Of a stretch of 25,643 nt of DNA, positions 8,271-15,987 are shown in pieces (position 1 is the first letter of the stretch; each line of letters begins with the position of its first letter). A model generated the notes under the pieces. It saw nothing but the letters and a program-made list of their open reading frames with translations. It made no database searches and had not been told where the DNA came from. The translations under genes were made by a program, and so were the position numbers. The stretch is from CAVRZY01 sp963725415 (GTDB lineage: Bacteria; Acidobacteriota; Terriglobia; Bryobacterales; Bryobacteraceae): positions 1 to 25,643 of the forward strand of contig CAVRZY010000081.1 of the NCBI GenBank assembly GCA_963725415.1. Reading direction: 5' to 3'.

Positions 8271-9356
8271 TTACTCCTGCCCCGCGGGTTCCTGCTGGGT
8301 GAGGCAGTGCAGGGCGCCGAAACCGAGGACGAGATCGACGGAGTGAATGCCGACCACCGGGCGGTCCTTGATGAGTTCCTTCAGAATGCCCAGGGCGCGG
8401 CGGTCGTTCGGATCGTTGAAGGTTGGAACAAGCACCGCCGCATTCGAGATGTAGAAATTGGCGTAGCTGGCCGGCAGCCGGTCGCCCTCGAAGAAGAGCG
8501 GACCAGGCATCGGAAGCGTCACTATCTCGGGCTTCGAGCCATCCTCCAATCGGAAGTCTTGAATGCGCTCCCAGTTCTCCTGAAGCGGCCGGTAGTTGAT
8601 GTCCCTGGGATTGTCTTCCTTGACCAGCACTACCGTCTGCGGGTTCACGAAGCGGCAGAGGTCATCTACGTGCCCGTGCGTATCGTCGCCCGCGATGCCG
8701 CCGCCCAGCCAGAAGATGTTGCTCACGCCCAGGTATTCCTTCAGCATCGTCTCGATTTCCTTGCGGCCCAGGCCCGGGTTGCGAACCTGCGTCTGCGGAT
8801 CGAGATAACACTCCTCGCTGGTCAGCAGCGTGCCGCAGCCGTTGACTTCGATGCCGCCCCCTTCCAAGACGAATTCACGTCCCTTGCACCGAGCATGGAA
8901 CAACCGCTTGCGGAGCCGCTTGGCCGCAGTCTCCGGCACGCGGCGGTCCTTTTGCCAGTCGGGATACTTGGCCCAGCCGTTGAAGTGGAAATGAACGATC
9001 GCGGTCTCGCCAGCCCTGCTTCGGACGAACACGGGACCGCTGTCGCGAGTCCAGCCGCGGTTGGTCGGATGCACGATGAACTCGACGCCTCGAACGTCGG
9101 CCCCCGCGCGGGTCAGATACCTGCGGGCCAGCTTCTCCTCGCTGGCCGAGTTGACCAGCATACGGACGGTTTCGCCCGGCGTCATCTTGCGGACGATCTC
9201 GGTGTATACCCAGCGAATGGTGTCGAGCTTGTCCGGCCAGTCGGTTGGATGGTGCGGCCAAGCCAGCCAGGTGGCTTCGTGCGGCTCGAACTCCGCCGGA
9301 ATCGAGAACCCGAGCGCGGCGGGTGTTGGCTGCGTTGCGGTGTATGGTTTCGCCAT
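8271..9356 (-). CDS. aguA: Agmatine deiminase / peptidylarginine deiminase family (full-length copy)
   Basis: This 361-residue enzyme of the PAD_porph family would hydrolyse the guanidine group of agmatine to N-carbamoylputrescine plus ammonia, on the putrescine route. Visible motifs are EFEPHEATWLAWPH at 22-35, RDSGP at 104-108 (substrate binding), EGGGIE at 165-170, THGHVDD at 226-232 (catalytic His/Asp) and the nucleophile Cys at 351 in GFGALHCLTQ. Length agrees with bacterial agmatine deiminases. The ATG at 9356 begins the family-typical N-terminus; GAGG is only three bases upstream, so translation may be weak. It diverges from the Uma2 gene across about 100 bases. No N-carbamoylputrescine amidase or arginine decarboxylase is in the window. 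A peptidylarginine or related guanidine substrate cannot be excluded. It is the parent or sister of the truncated copy at 5946-6863. Confidence 0.9.
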   Translation of the reverse strand: MAKPYTATQPTPAALGFSIPAEFEPHEATWLAWPHHPTDWPDKLDTIRWVYTEIVRKMTPGETVRMLVNSASEEKLARRYLTRAGADVRGVEFIVHPTNRGWTRDSGPVFVRSRAGETAIVHFHFNGWAKYPDWQKDRRVPETAAKRLRKRLFHARCKGREFVLEGGGIEVNGCGTLLTSEECYLDPQTQVRNPGLGRKEIETMLKEYLGVSNIFWLGGGIAGDDTHGHVDDLCRFVNPQTVVLVKEDNPRDINYRPLQENWERIQDFRLEDGSKPEIVTLPMPGPLFFEGDRLPASYANFYISNAAVLVPTFNDPNDRRALGILKELIKDRPVVGIHSVDLVLGFGALHCLTQQEPAGQE

Positions 9357-9447
9357 AAACCTCGCGTATAGGATAGTCCGCAGCGTCCGTGTTTGTCCAT
9401 TTCTGCCCATCCAGGAGTGACGCGGCCTGTCAGTCGCCCGGGTCTGG

Positions 9448-9453
9448 CATAAT
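9448..9453 (+). promoter_or_regulatory. Candidate -10 for a leaderless Uma2 transcript
   Basis: TGG-CATAAT forms an extended -10-like box ending eight bases before the ATG at 9461. Transcription would begin at or very near the start codon, and no ribosome binding site is present. No convincing -35 was seen. Confidence 0.35.
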
Positions 9454-9460
9454 AATCTTC

Positions 9461-9973
9461 ATGGCAACCTCCACGCTTGTGCCGGTTGAGGAGTATCTGT
9501 CCACGGTCTACCGACCCGACCGCGACTTCGTGGACGGGGTCATCGAGGAGCGCAACTTGGGCGAAAAAGATCACGGCAGATTGCAGGCTTTGCTGATCGG
9601 GTTTCTCCTGGCGCTGGAGAAGAGGCTAGGCATCTGGGTCGTTTCCGAACAGCGGATGCGGGTGAAACCCAAGCGCTACAGGGTGCCGGACATCTGCGTG
9701 GTGGTGGGGCCGGAACCCCAGGAGCAGATCTTCACCAAACCTCCGTTCCTGTGTATCGAGATCCTGTCTCCGGAAGACCGCATGACCCGCATGCAGGAAC
9801 GGATTGGCGATTACCTCGATTTCGGAGTCCGCTACGTCTGGGTCCTCAACCCGCAAAGCCACAGGGCCTGGGTTTACACCGCCGAGGGCATGCGGGAAGT
9901 AAAGGACGGCGTCTTGAGAACCGCCGACCCCGAGATCTCGGTCCCCCTTTCGGAACTGTTCATCGAGCGCTGA
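9461..9973 (+). CDS. Uma2-family PD-(D/E)XK nuclease-like protein
   Basis: This 170-residue protein of the Uma2 (DUF820) family has a restriction-endonuclease-like core. Family marks are VEEYLSTVYRPDRDFVDGVIEERN (ends near residue 32), KDHGRLQ, the acidic RVPDICVV, CIEILSPEDR with the metal-binding Glu, and YLDFGVRYVWVLNP followed by AWVY. The usual catalytic Lys position is not obvious by eye. These proteins occur in many copies in cyanobacteria, chloroflexi and acidobacteria, and their function is not established. The ATG at 9461 begins the typical N-terminus without a ribosome binding site. The stop TGA (9971-9973) is two bases before ATG 9976, the probable original start of the aldo/keto reductase gene, so the two were once directly coupled. 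Confidence 0.88.
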   Translation: MATSTLVPVEEYLSTVYRPDRDFVDGVIEERNLGEKDHGRLQALLIGFLLALEKRLGIWVVSEQRMRVKPKRYRVPDICVVVGPEPQEQIFTKPPFLCIEILSPEDRMTRMQERIGDYLDFGVRYVWVLNPQSHRAWVYTAEGMREVKDGVLRTADPEISVPLSELFIER

Positions 9974-9975
9974 TT

Positions 9976-9985
9976 ATGACACTAG
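9976..9985 (+). other. Orphaned start of the aldo/keto reductase gene
   Basis: ATG ACA CTA G is followed by the inserted element. Joining base 9985 to base 10128 restores an open frame reading MTLGSSRRTFLAAG, a canonical Tat signal start, and keeps it open through the reductase. The 142-base insertion is not a multiple of three, so this ATG no longer reads into the reductase. Confidence 0.65.
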
Positions 9986-10127
9986 TCCATCGTCCGATCA
10001 ATCCTCTGGAGTATCCGGCTGGGGGCAAACCGGGTACAGGCAACCAATTGCCCACTGCGCAATTGGTTGCCTGTCCCCGTTTTGCGCGGTCTACATACCA
10101 GAAATCACTTGTCGGACGATGCACTAG
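9982..10127. mobile_element. MITE-like element B (about 146 bp) inserted at the reductase start
   Basis: The ends match as an inverted repeat: CTAGTCCATCGTCCGA at 9982-9997 against the reverse complement of 10112-10127 (15 of 16). Inside is a long snap-back: 10031-10051 pairs with 10059-10079, 20 of 21 bases, around a 7-base loop. Its stem contains ACAGGCAACCAATTGC, with the CAGGC...GCCTG ends seen in the other palindromes. CACTAG occurs as a direct repeat at 9980-9985 and 10122-10127, a likely target duplication; because CTAG is itself palindromic the exact border is ambiguous. There is no coding capacity. Removing 142 bases restores the reductase start in frame. Confidence 0.8.
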
Positions 10128-11104
10128 GATCCTCTCGCCGGACTTTCTTGGCTGCGGGCTTGGGGCTGCCGGCGCTCCGCACGCAGATCGCCCGGCCATC
10201 GGTGACGCTGGCTCACCGCCCGCTTGGGAACACGGGCCTGAAGGTGACTACGCTGGGCTTCGGTGCCATGCTGGCCTCCGACCCCATCGTCATCGAACGG
10301 GCCGCGGACCTGGGCATCAACTACTTCGATACCGCGCGCAGCTACCAGGGCGGCAACAATGAGCGCATGGTTGGCGCCGCGCTCAAAGGCAAGCGCACCA
10401 AGATCATCCTGTCGAGCAAGAGCCTCCGCACGGGCAAGCAGGAGGCCCTTCAGGAACTCGATGCCAGTCTTAAGGAAATCGGCACGGACTACCTCGACAT
10501 CTGGTACTTGCACGCCAAGAGCCAGCCCCAGGAGATCACCGAGGATTTGCTGGAAGCCCAGCGAATCGCAAAGCAGGCGGGCAAGATCCGCTTTGCCGGC
10601 GTCAGCACGCACGCCAACATGAAGGAGTTTATCCCCTACCTGGTCAAGCAGCGCCAGACCGACGTCATCCTGACCTCCTACAACTTTTACCTGGAGCCGG
10701 ACATTACCGAGGTGATCCGGGCGGCGCGCCGGGCCGGCGTGGGGATTGTGGCCATGAAGGTGATGGCGGGCGGCTACCAAAGGATCAAGCGCGGCGACCG
10801 GCTGTACGGCCAGGACCCGAACGCGCTGCTGCGCAAGCTCCAGAAACCGGGAGCCATGCTGGCCGCCCTGAAATGGTCCCTGAAGAACGAGTCCGTGGAC
10901 ACGGCTATCGTGGGCATCACCGACCTGGACGAGCTGGAGGAAGACGCCAGGGCCATGGTCGAGCCGTTCCGAAAAGAGGACGCGGCCTTGCTGGCGCGGC
11001 TAGGCCCCGTTCAGGAAGTATTCACTTATGCCGATGCACACTCTCCGCCGGGCCGGATTCTGGCTGGGGATGATTCCGCTGGCGCTGTGCGCCGCACCGC
11101 GTGA
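10109..11104 (+). CDS. Tat-type aldo/keto reductase with displaced start
   Basis: This protein of the aldo/keto reductase superfamily (TIM barrel, NAD(P)H-dependent carbonyl reduction) has the tetrad in GINYFDTARSYQ (Asp, Tyr), IILSSKS (Lys) and WYLHAK (His), preceded by RPLGNTGLKVTTLGFG. SSRRTFLAAGLGL near the N-terminus is a twin-arginine export signal. The original start appears to be ATG 9976, now cut off by element B. Possible replacements are TTG at 10109 (used here; it reads SDDALGSSRRTFL from the element end), TTG at 10067 or 10082, or ATG 10268, which would lose the Tat signal. None has a ribosome binding site, so expression may be poor. The 3' end overlaps the next gene by 77 bases, and the last 25 or so residues do not look family-like. 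The substrate is unknown. Confidence 0.82.
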   Translation: MSDDALGSSRRTFLAAGLGLPALRTQIARPSVTLAHRPLGNTGLKVTTLGFGAMLASDPIVIERAADLGINYFDTARSYQGGNNERMVGAALKGKRTKIILSSKSLRTGKQEALQELDASLKEIGTDYLDIWYLHAKSQPQEITEDLLEAQRIAKQAGKIRFAGVSTHANMKEFIPYLVKQRQTDVILTSYNFYLEPDITEVIRAARRAGVGIVAMKVMAGGYQRIKRGDRLYGQDPNALLRKLQKPGAMLAALKWSLKNESVDTAIVGITDLDELEEDARAMVEPFRKEDAALLARLGPVQEVFTYADAHSPPGRILAGDDSAGAVRRTA

Positions 11105-13475
11105 GGATCTCCGGGCTGGGTTAGAGAAAGCGGTCCGCGAGAGCATGGCCGGAAAGGCGGGCGCCGTGGTGGTGGCGGAGGTGGCCTCGGGGCGGCTGCT
11201 GGCGCAGCACCGGCTGGATGCGGCGGCGACGCGTCTGGCCGCGCCCGGCTCAGCGATCAAGCCATTCACGCTGCTGGCGCTACTGGAGTCTGGAAAGCTC
11301 AGCCCGGCGGGCCGGCTGGTGTGCGAGAGGCAGCTTCGGCTACGTGGCCGCAGGCTCGACTGCACGCATCCCGTGCTGGCCTCGCCGCTGGAACCGGCCA
11401 CCGCACTGGCTTACTCCTGCAACTGCTACTTCGCCCGAATGGCGCTGCTGCTGAAGCCGGACGAACTTGCTCAGGCGCTCGAGCGCGCGGGGCTGGGTTC
11501 GCGAACCGGCCTAGCCGCACGGGAAGCCGCAGGGTCGATCCGGGTCGCTACGGACCCCGAGGAGCTGCAATTGCAGGCGCTCGGGGAGAGCGGCATTGAG
11601 GTGACGCCGCTTGGGCTGCTCTGGGCATACCGGCGACTAGCATTGCGGCGCGCCAAGGCCGAGGCGTTGTTGACCCCCGTGTTCGAGGGGCTGGAGGGCG
11701 CCACCGCCTATGGCAGCGGACAACTCGCGCAAGCGCCGGGCCTGACAGTAGCCGGCAAGACGGGAACCACCGCCAGCGACAGCCGTACTTGGACGCGGGC
11801 CTGGTTTGCGGGGTATGCCCCGGCGGCGGCGCCCGAAATCGTGCTGGTAGTCTTTTTGGAGCAGGGCCGGGGCGGCTTCGAGCGCGGCGCCCGTAGCGGG
11901 CGCAATCTTCGCGGCCTATCACCGGATGAGGTCGCAGCGATGATCCTTGGCCGGGCGGTTCTATGCTGGTGGCTGGCGCCGCTGGTCGCAGCTCCGAGGG
12001 AAGTGGTGGTGCGGCTGTACTGGCTGCACCCGCCTTCGGAAGCGCGCGTCGTGACCAGCGACGGCAAGACGCACTTGCTGCGCGCGGCGCCGGCGCACTT
12101 CAGCGGCGCGCTCTCGCTGGAGGCGCCCGGCAGCACGCGGCTTGCCTTGCGCGGCCCGCTCGAGGTCAAACCACAGCGCGGCCATCTCCTGCTGACGCTG
12201 CGCCTGCCGCTCGAGGAATACGTCGCAGCCGTGCTGGCCGGCGAGAGCAGCGTGTTCAACTCCGAGGAAGCGCTGAAGGCCATGGCGGTTGCCGCGCGCA
12301 CCTACGCCGTGCGACACCTGGGGCGCCATCGTTCGGAAGGCTTCGACTTCTGCGATACGACGCACTGCCAGGACCTGCGCCTGGCCGCGCTGACGAACCG
12401 ATTCCGCGCCGCCGCCGAAGCCACCGAAGGCGAGCTGCTGTGGTACCAGGGCTCGCCCGCAGCCACCTACTACCACCAGCACTGCGGGGGCACGACAGAG
12501 GCAGCGCACAACGTCTGGCCGGACATTCGCGCGCCGTACCTGCGCCAGCAAGCCGACACCTTCTGTCTCTCGACCGGCCGGGGCGAATGGCGCTCCGAAG
12601 TGCGGAAAGATGACCTGCGCCGCACGCTGGCAATCGCGGGGCCGATATCGGTCCAGGTGATCCGCCGCTCGAGCTCCGGCCGCGTGCTCGAACTCCGCGT
12701 GGGCGGAAAGCGTCTGAGCAGCGCGTCGTTGGAGCACGCGCTGGGTTCTGAGGTGCTGCGCAGCAACCGCTACGAGGTCATCGACTCCGGCGACACGCTG
12801 ATCTTTCAAGGCTCCGGCGTGGGCCACGGCGTCGGCCTGTGCCAGGTGGGCGCGGCGCAACGGGGAGCGCAGGGCCACACCTATCGCCACATTCTCGACT
12901 TCTACTATCCGGGAACCGTGCTGGGTGTCAGCGCACAGGGATTCTCCTGGGTCAGAGCGGCCGGCGAGCGCGTCGAGCTTTCCAGCACGCGCCCCAGGGA
13001 GGACCAGTTCGTGGCAGCGCTCGCAGACCGCCTGCTCGCCGATGCCGAAAGCCGCGCGGGTTTCACTCTGGGCTTCCGGCCGCGCGTGAAGGTTTACCCC
13101 AGCGTGGCCACCTTCCGCGACGCCACCGGCGAGCCGGGCTGGGTGGCCGCCAGCACAGTTGGCCGCACCATCCGGCTCCAGCCCCTGCCGCTGCTACGCT
13201 CCGCCGGCACGCTGGAGTCCACACTACGACACGAGATGCTCCACCTGTTGGTGGAGAGCCGCGCGCATCCGACACTGCCGCCCTGGTTCCGCGAGGGCCT
13301 GGTGCTGTATCTGGCCGAACCAGACAAGCCCGCGGGAAGAACCGGCATCCAAGAGCCACGCGGCCAAGGCGAGATGCGGCAGGCGTATCAGGAGGCCCAC
13401 TCGAGGGTGCGTGCGCTGGTGGACCGCCACGGGCGCGCCACAGTGATCGAGTGGCTCGAGCGCGGGCTGCCTTGA
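11028..13475 (+). CDS. Penicillin-binding transpeptidase - SpoIID - HExxH peptidase fusion
   Basis: This 815-residue envelope protein appears to hold three enzymes. A signal peptide (about 1-22) is followed by a transpeptidase domain with SAIK (75-78, SxxK), SCN (130-132, SxN) and KTG (244-246), the full penicillin-binding triad. A hydrophobic stretch (303-322) leads to a SpoIID/LytB domain (about 325-635) with the candidate catalytic Glu 406 in AGESSVF, AMAVAARTYA, HQHCGGTTE and GVGHGVGLCQ; SpoIID proteins cut denuded glycan strands. The C-terminus (655-800) has HEMLH (735-739) and WFREGLVLYLAE, a peptidase-MA-like zinc site. YfaQ/MagB-type proteins (DUF2300) near bacterial alpha-2-macroglobulins are the closest relatives I can think of. 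The ATG follows AGGAAG by nine bases. The gene converges on the alpha-2-macroglobulin run, with three bases between the stop codons. Confidence 0.87.
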   Translation: MPMHTLRRAGFWLGMIPLALCAAPREDLRAGLEKAVRESMAGKAGAVVVAEVASGRLLAQHRLDAAATRLAAPGSAIKPFTLLALLESGKLSPAGRLVCERQLRLRGRRLDCTHPVLASPLEPATALAYSCNCYFARMALLLKPDELAQALERAGLGSRTGLAAREAAGSIRVATDPEELQLQALGESGIEVTPLGLLWAYRRLALRRAKAEALLTPVFEGLEGATAYGSGQLAQAPGLTVAGKTGTTASDSRTWTRAWFAGYAPAAAPEIVLVVFLEQGRGGFERGARSGRNLRGLSPDEVAAMILGRAVLCWWLAPLVAAPREVVVRLYWLHPPSEARVVTSDGKTHLLRAAPAHFSGALSLEAPGSTRLALRGPLEVKPQRGHLLLTLRLPLEEYVAAVLAGESSVFNSEEALKAMAVAARTYAVRHLGRHRSEGFDFCDTTHCQDLRLAALTNRFRAAAEATEGELLWYQGSPAATYYHQHCGGTTEAAHNVWPDIRAPYLRQQADTFCLSTGRGEWRSEVRKDDLRRTLAIAGPISVQVIRRSSSGRVLELRVGGKRLSSASLEHALGSEVLRSNRYEVIDSGDTLIFQGSGVGHGVGLCQVGAAQRGAQGHTYRHILDFYYPGTVLGVSAQGFSWVRAAGERVELSSTRPREDQFVAALADRLLADAESRAGFTLGFRPRVKVYPSVATFRDATGEPGWVAASTVGRTIRLQPLPLLRSAGTLESTLRHEMLHLLVESRAHPTLPPWFREGLVLYLAEPDKPAGRTGIQEPRGQGEMRQAYQEAHSRVRALVDRHGRATVIEWLERGLP

Positions 13476-13478
13476 GTC

Positions 13479-15052
13479 CTACTTCCGAATCGCGATCGTC
13501 GCGGTGTCGCTCGAACCGTTCGGCATCAGGATTTTCACCGCGACGTCATCTCCGGTCGGAGCGCTGGGAGGTATCTGGAAATTGACCTGATACAACCCGG
13601 CGAATCCCGGCGCCAGGCCCGAGAACTGAAGTTGCGCGGGAACATCGCCCACCGTGATAACCGGATTCTGCACCGTCAGGTACAGGGGGTTTCCATCCGC
13701 CGGCGCGACTGAGCCCGTGGCAAGCGGCCTGCCCCCGGGCGTCCCGCCGGGCGTGGCTTTGCCCAGGCCCGTAACGTAGATCTGGATGTTGTCTCCCGGC
13801 GCTGCCGGCTGGCCGCACACTGCGGCAGCGCTCAGGCCGGCGCAACTACTGGGCCAGCCGACGAAGGCCGCGGCCTGCGCCTGCGGCATCACGCGCCAGG
13901 CAGTGTTGGCAAACAGGGCGGCTGCATTCCTTCTGGCGCGATTGCTGAGATCGGGGATCAGGAAGATCCCAGGGACCGCAGCCGACATCTTCAGGATGTG
14001 GTTTGGGCTGGTCCCGGCGGGGGTCTTCACCTGAACGGTGACGTCGCCGGATTCGGGCAACTCGTTGGGCGTCACCAGGTTGATCTGGTTCTGCGGCGAC
14101 CCAAACAGGTGGAACAGGGGCGCAGGCGTCCCGCTGAAGATTACGGAGACGCCTTCGAAGTCCGTGGCGGGAAAACCGGAGAGCTTATCCTTGGATCCGA
14201 AATTCAAGCCAAAAACGGTGACAAACGAACCGGGCGCGGCTACACCCGCGGAGCCAAAGCTGGCGCCATTAACAATCGCACTGATCTGGGGCAGCGGAAC
14301 TGCCGGCTTGCCCACCGGCAGAGTGACCGTGTTACTCTCTCTGCCGACCATCTCCAGCTTCACTTGAGCGGTGCCTTCCGGGAGTCCTGGCGGCACCGTG
14401 ATCTTGACCAAGTACGTACCCACCTGCCCTGGGAAGATCATTGAGACGGAGACTGGGACCTGCTGGCCCGCCACGGTCACCCGCGGGATGGTCAAGGTGT
14501 TCGCCGCGGGATTCTGGGGCCGGGCGTGCCGGTAGGCACCACGGGCTGGGTGGCGCCCAGTCCGGAGGCGATCACCCAAATCTCCTCGCCGGGCAAAGCG
14601 GGCTTGTCCTTCGTGATGTCCCTGTTATCTGAGCCAAGGAAGCTACCTTCCCCTATGGCGAGCGGGTTTTGCAGGAGCGGACCTGGATCTCGAACGAACA
14701 GCGCCGGCGCGTAGGAATCCAGCGTGATGCCGAATGGCGCTGAGGCCTGGCCCTGCCGGTTCACCACCACGGCGTGGGTTCCGGTTGGCAGTTCCACCGG
14801 CATCTGGATGTTGATCGCACTGGGCTGGACGGCGAGGATTGCGGCGGGTTTGCCGCCCACTTGCACCGAGAGGCCCGTTGCTGTGGACCCGAAGTTGCTG
14901 CCGAAGATTACGGACAGCGAACCGGGCGCATGCAGACTCCGGAAATTCGTCGAACTCACGATGGCACTGATGGTGGGGATTTGCGCCAGCGCCGCCGGAA
15001 CGGGGCACAACGCCAGCCACGCCAGCAGAACAGAAGGCGAGTGTTTCCGCAT
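13479..15052 (-). pseudogene. Secreted Solibacter-type repeat protein (TIGR03437-like), frameshifted
   Basis: Two overlapping frames (15052 to about 14516, and about 14519 to 13479) make one secreted protein of about 520 residues. After the signal peptide (MRKHSPSVLLAWLALCPV...ALAQ) come two Ig-like/IPT-type modules, each opening with ISAIV and an NFG turn. They continue with '(P/S)..IN(I/L)..P.ELP' and 'GE.(I/V)..(I/V)..GLG.T', as in the Solibacter C-terminal domain family. The frame breaks at 14516-14519 in a GGGG run (CCCC on the coding strand): one extra C would join GLGATQPVVPTGTPGP to QNPAANTLTIPRV. This may be a sequencing or assembly error, a real mutation, or less likely -1 slippage on the C run. 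The start was taken at 15052 because GGAGG lies eight bases upstream. Role unknown; such proteins are probably surface or extracellular. Confidence 0.8.
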
Positions 15053-15076
15053 AAACATAACCTCCATCTCTACTCC

Positions 15077-15228
15077 GTAATGCCTCAGAAGGTGTGAAAG
15101 AATCGCTCCGGCGGTGCGGGTGGCAGGCCAAACGGCCTGCCCCACGCTGCAATCAACGCACTTAGACCACCGTGGGACAGGCGGTTTCGCCTGTCCGCCG
15201 ATTCTTTCACGCCTTCTGAGGCATTACC
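15077..15228. mobile_element. MITE-like element C (about 151 bp, 29-bp terminal inverted repeats)
   Basis: The ends are a nearly perfect inverted repeat: 15077-15105 against the reverse complement of 15199-15227, 28 of 29 bases (GTAATGCCTCAGAAGG...). Two internal hairpins follow: GGCAGGCC-AAAC-GGCCTGCC (15122-15141) and GGACAGGCG-GTTT-CGCCTGTCC (15175-15196). CTACTCC occurs just outside both ends (15070-15076 and 15229-15235), a 6-7 base target duplication. No coding capacity. The right flank contains the TAG stop of the membrane protein gene. Without the element that stop would lie only a few bases before the ribosome binding site of the Solibacter-type gene. Confidence 0.85.
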
Positions 15229-15987
15229 CTACTCCTTTCTCTCCGACCCGCAGTGGCCGATGACGGCCGCCAGCGTCAGCCAGGCCGTCACTGCAAGGAT
15301 GTAAGCCAGAGTGAACCGCACGATCATGCTCACTGCTTCAGCGAATAAACCTTTGACGGGAAGGATCCACCACACCAGTCTACCCGGAAGGAAGATCCCG
15401 ACCAGCACCAGCAGGGCGCAGGCCAGCCAGTAGCGCCAGCGCCCGATCACTCGGAGCGCGCTGCGCCTGGAGAAACCGCCTCCGGCAGCCTGGCTGGCCA
15501 AGGGCAGCAGGGCCAGCAGAACGATGAGCCCGAGACTCCGCAGCAGGGCGGGATAGAGCCAGTCCACGCTTTGGGGACTGACGGGGCGGCGCCACCACAG
15601 AGTGAACCGAGAGGCCAGGTTGGCGCTGACCGCGGACTGGTACCCGGCCAGCCACACTACGACTGTTACGACAGCCGCCGCCAACACCGCCCAGGGGAGC
15701 AGCTTGGGCAGGCGGCGGAGAGTGACAAGTGCCAGGCCGTGGGCCTGTCCTACGGGGTGAAAGGCGGCGAGAGCGGCGGCGTGAAGCCATAGGGCAGCGA
15801 ATAGCACCAGCAGGGCCACGAGGGCCGAAATCACGAGCTGCGAGAGCGTCTGGTCCGGCATCGACAACCAGGCGTAGGCCAGCAGCGCGAGCAGGGCGTT
15901 CCCCACCAGGTGCGCGGCCAGCAGCTTCTTGTGCGCCCACACGTCAGCCAGGGCGCGGCGTTCGACTTCGAGAAATGCGGCTCTCAT
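15229..15987 (-). CDS. Six-helix membrane protein of the alpha-2-macroglobulin operon
   Basis: This 252-residue integral membrane protein has about six hydrophobic segments (roughly residues 22-42, 48-75, 92-115, 148-166, 188-212, 220-245) and a basic N-terminus. I do not recognise a named family. Its ATG overlaps the TGA of the alpha-2-macroglobulin gene (ATGA at 15987-15984), which argues for translational coupling and a role in the same envelope process, perhaps as a membrane anchor or partner. Residues about 77-87 (HPVGQAHGLAL) are encoded by a short palindromic repeat (15732-15753), lying in the loop between the second and third helix where an insertion would be tolerated. The stop TAG lies in the CTACTCC direct repeat at the edge of element C. 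Confidence 0.75.
   Translation of the reverse strand: MRAAFLEVERRALADVWAHKKLLAAHLVGNALLALLAYAWLSMPDQTLSQLVISALVALLVLFAALWLHAAALAAFHPVGQAHGLALVTLRRLPKLLPWAVLAAAVVTVVVWLAGYQSAVSANLASRFTLWWRRPVSPQSVDWLYPALLRSLGLIVLLALLPLASQAAGGGFSRRSALRVIGRWRYWLACALLVLVGIFLPGRLVWWILPVKGLFAEAVSMIVRFTLAYILAVTAWLTLAAVIGHCGSERKE
15732..15753 (-). repeat. Short GGACAGGCC-type palindrome inside a membrane protein gene
   Basis: CAGGCC-GTG-GGCCTG (15733-15747) is a 6-bp snap-back. Read on the minus strand it is GTAGGACAGGCCCACGGCCT, the same consensus as the copies at 2453 and 5903. It is translated in frame as part of VGQAHGLAL. Confidence 0.6.

Noticed and set aside
8232..9371. Plus-strand 379-residue frame, repeated at 5655-6800
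   Set aside because: It appears twice only because it is the antisense of the duplicated deiminase gene; duplication is not evidence for coding here.
10031..10079. The large hairpin as a factor-independent terminator of Uma2
   Set aside because: No U-run follows, and it is better explained as the core of the inserted element; a terminator side effect remains possible.
2241..15228. Elements A, B and C as copies of one transposon family
   Set aside because: Their terminal repeats differ in sequence; only the architecture and the CAGGC...GCCTG type hairpins are shared, so they are treated as separate families.
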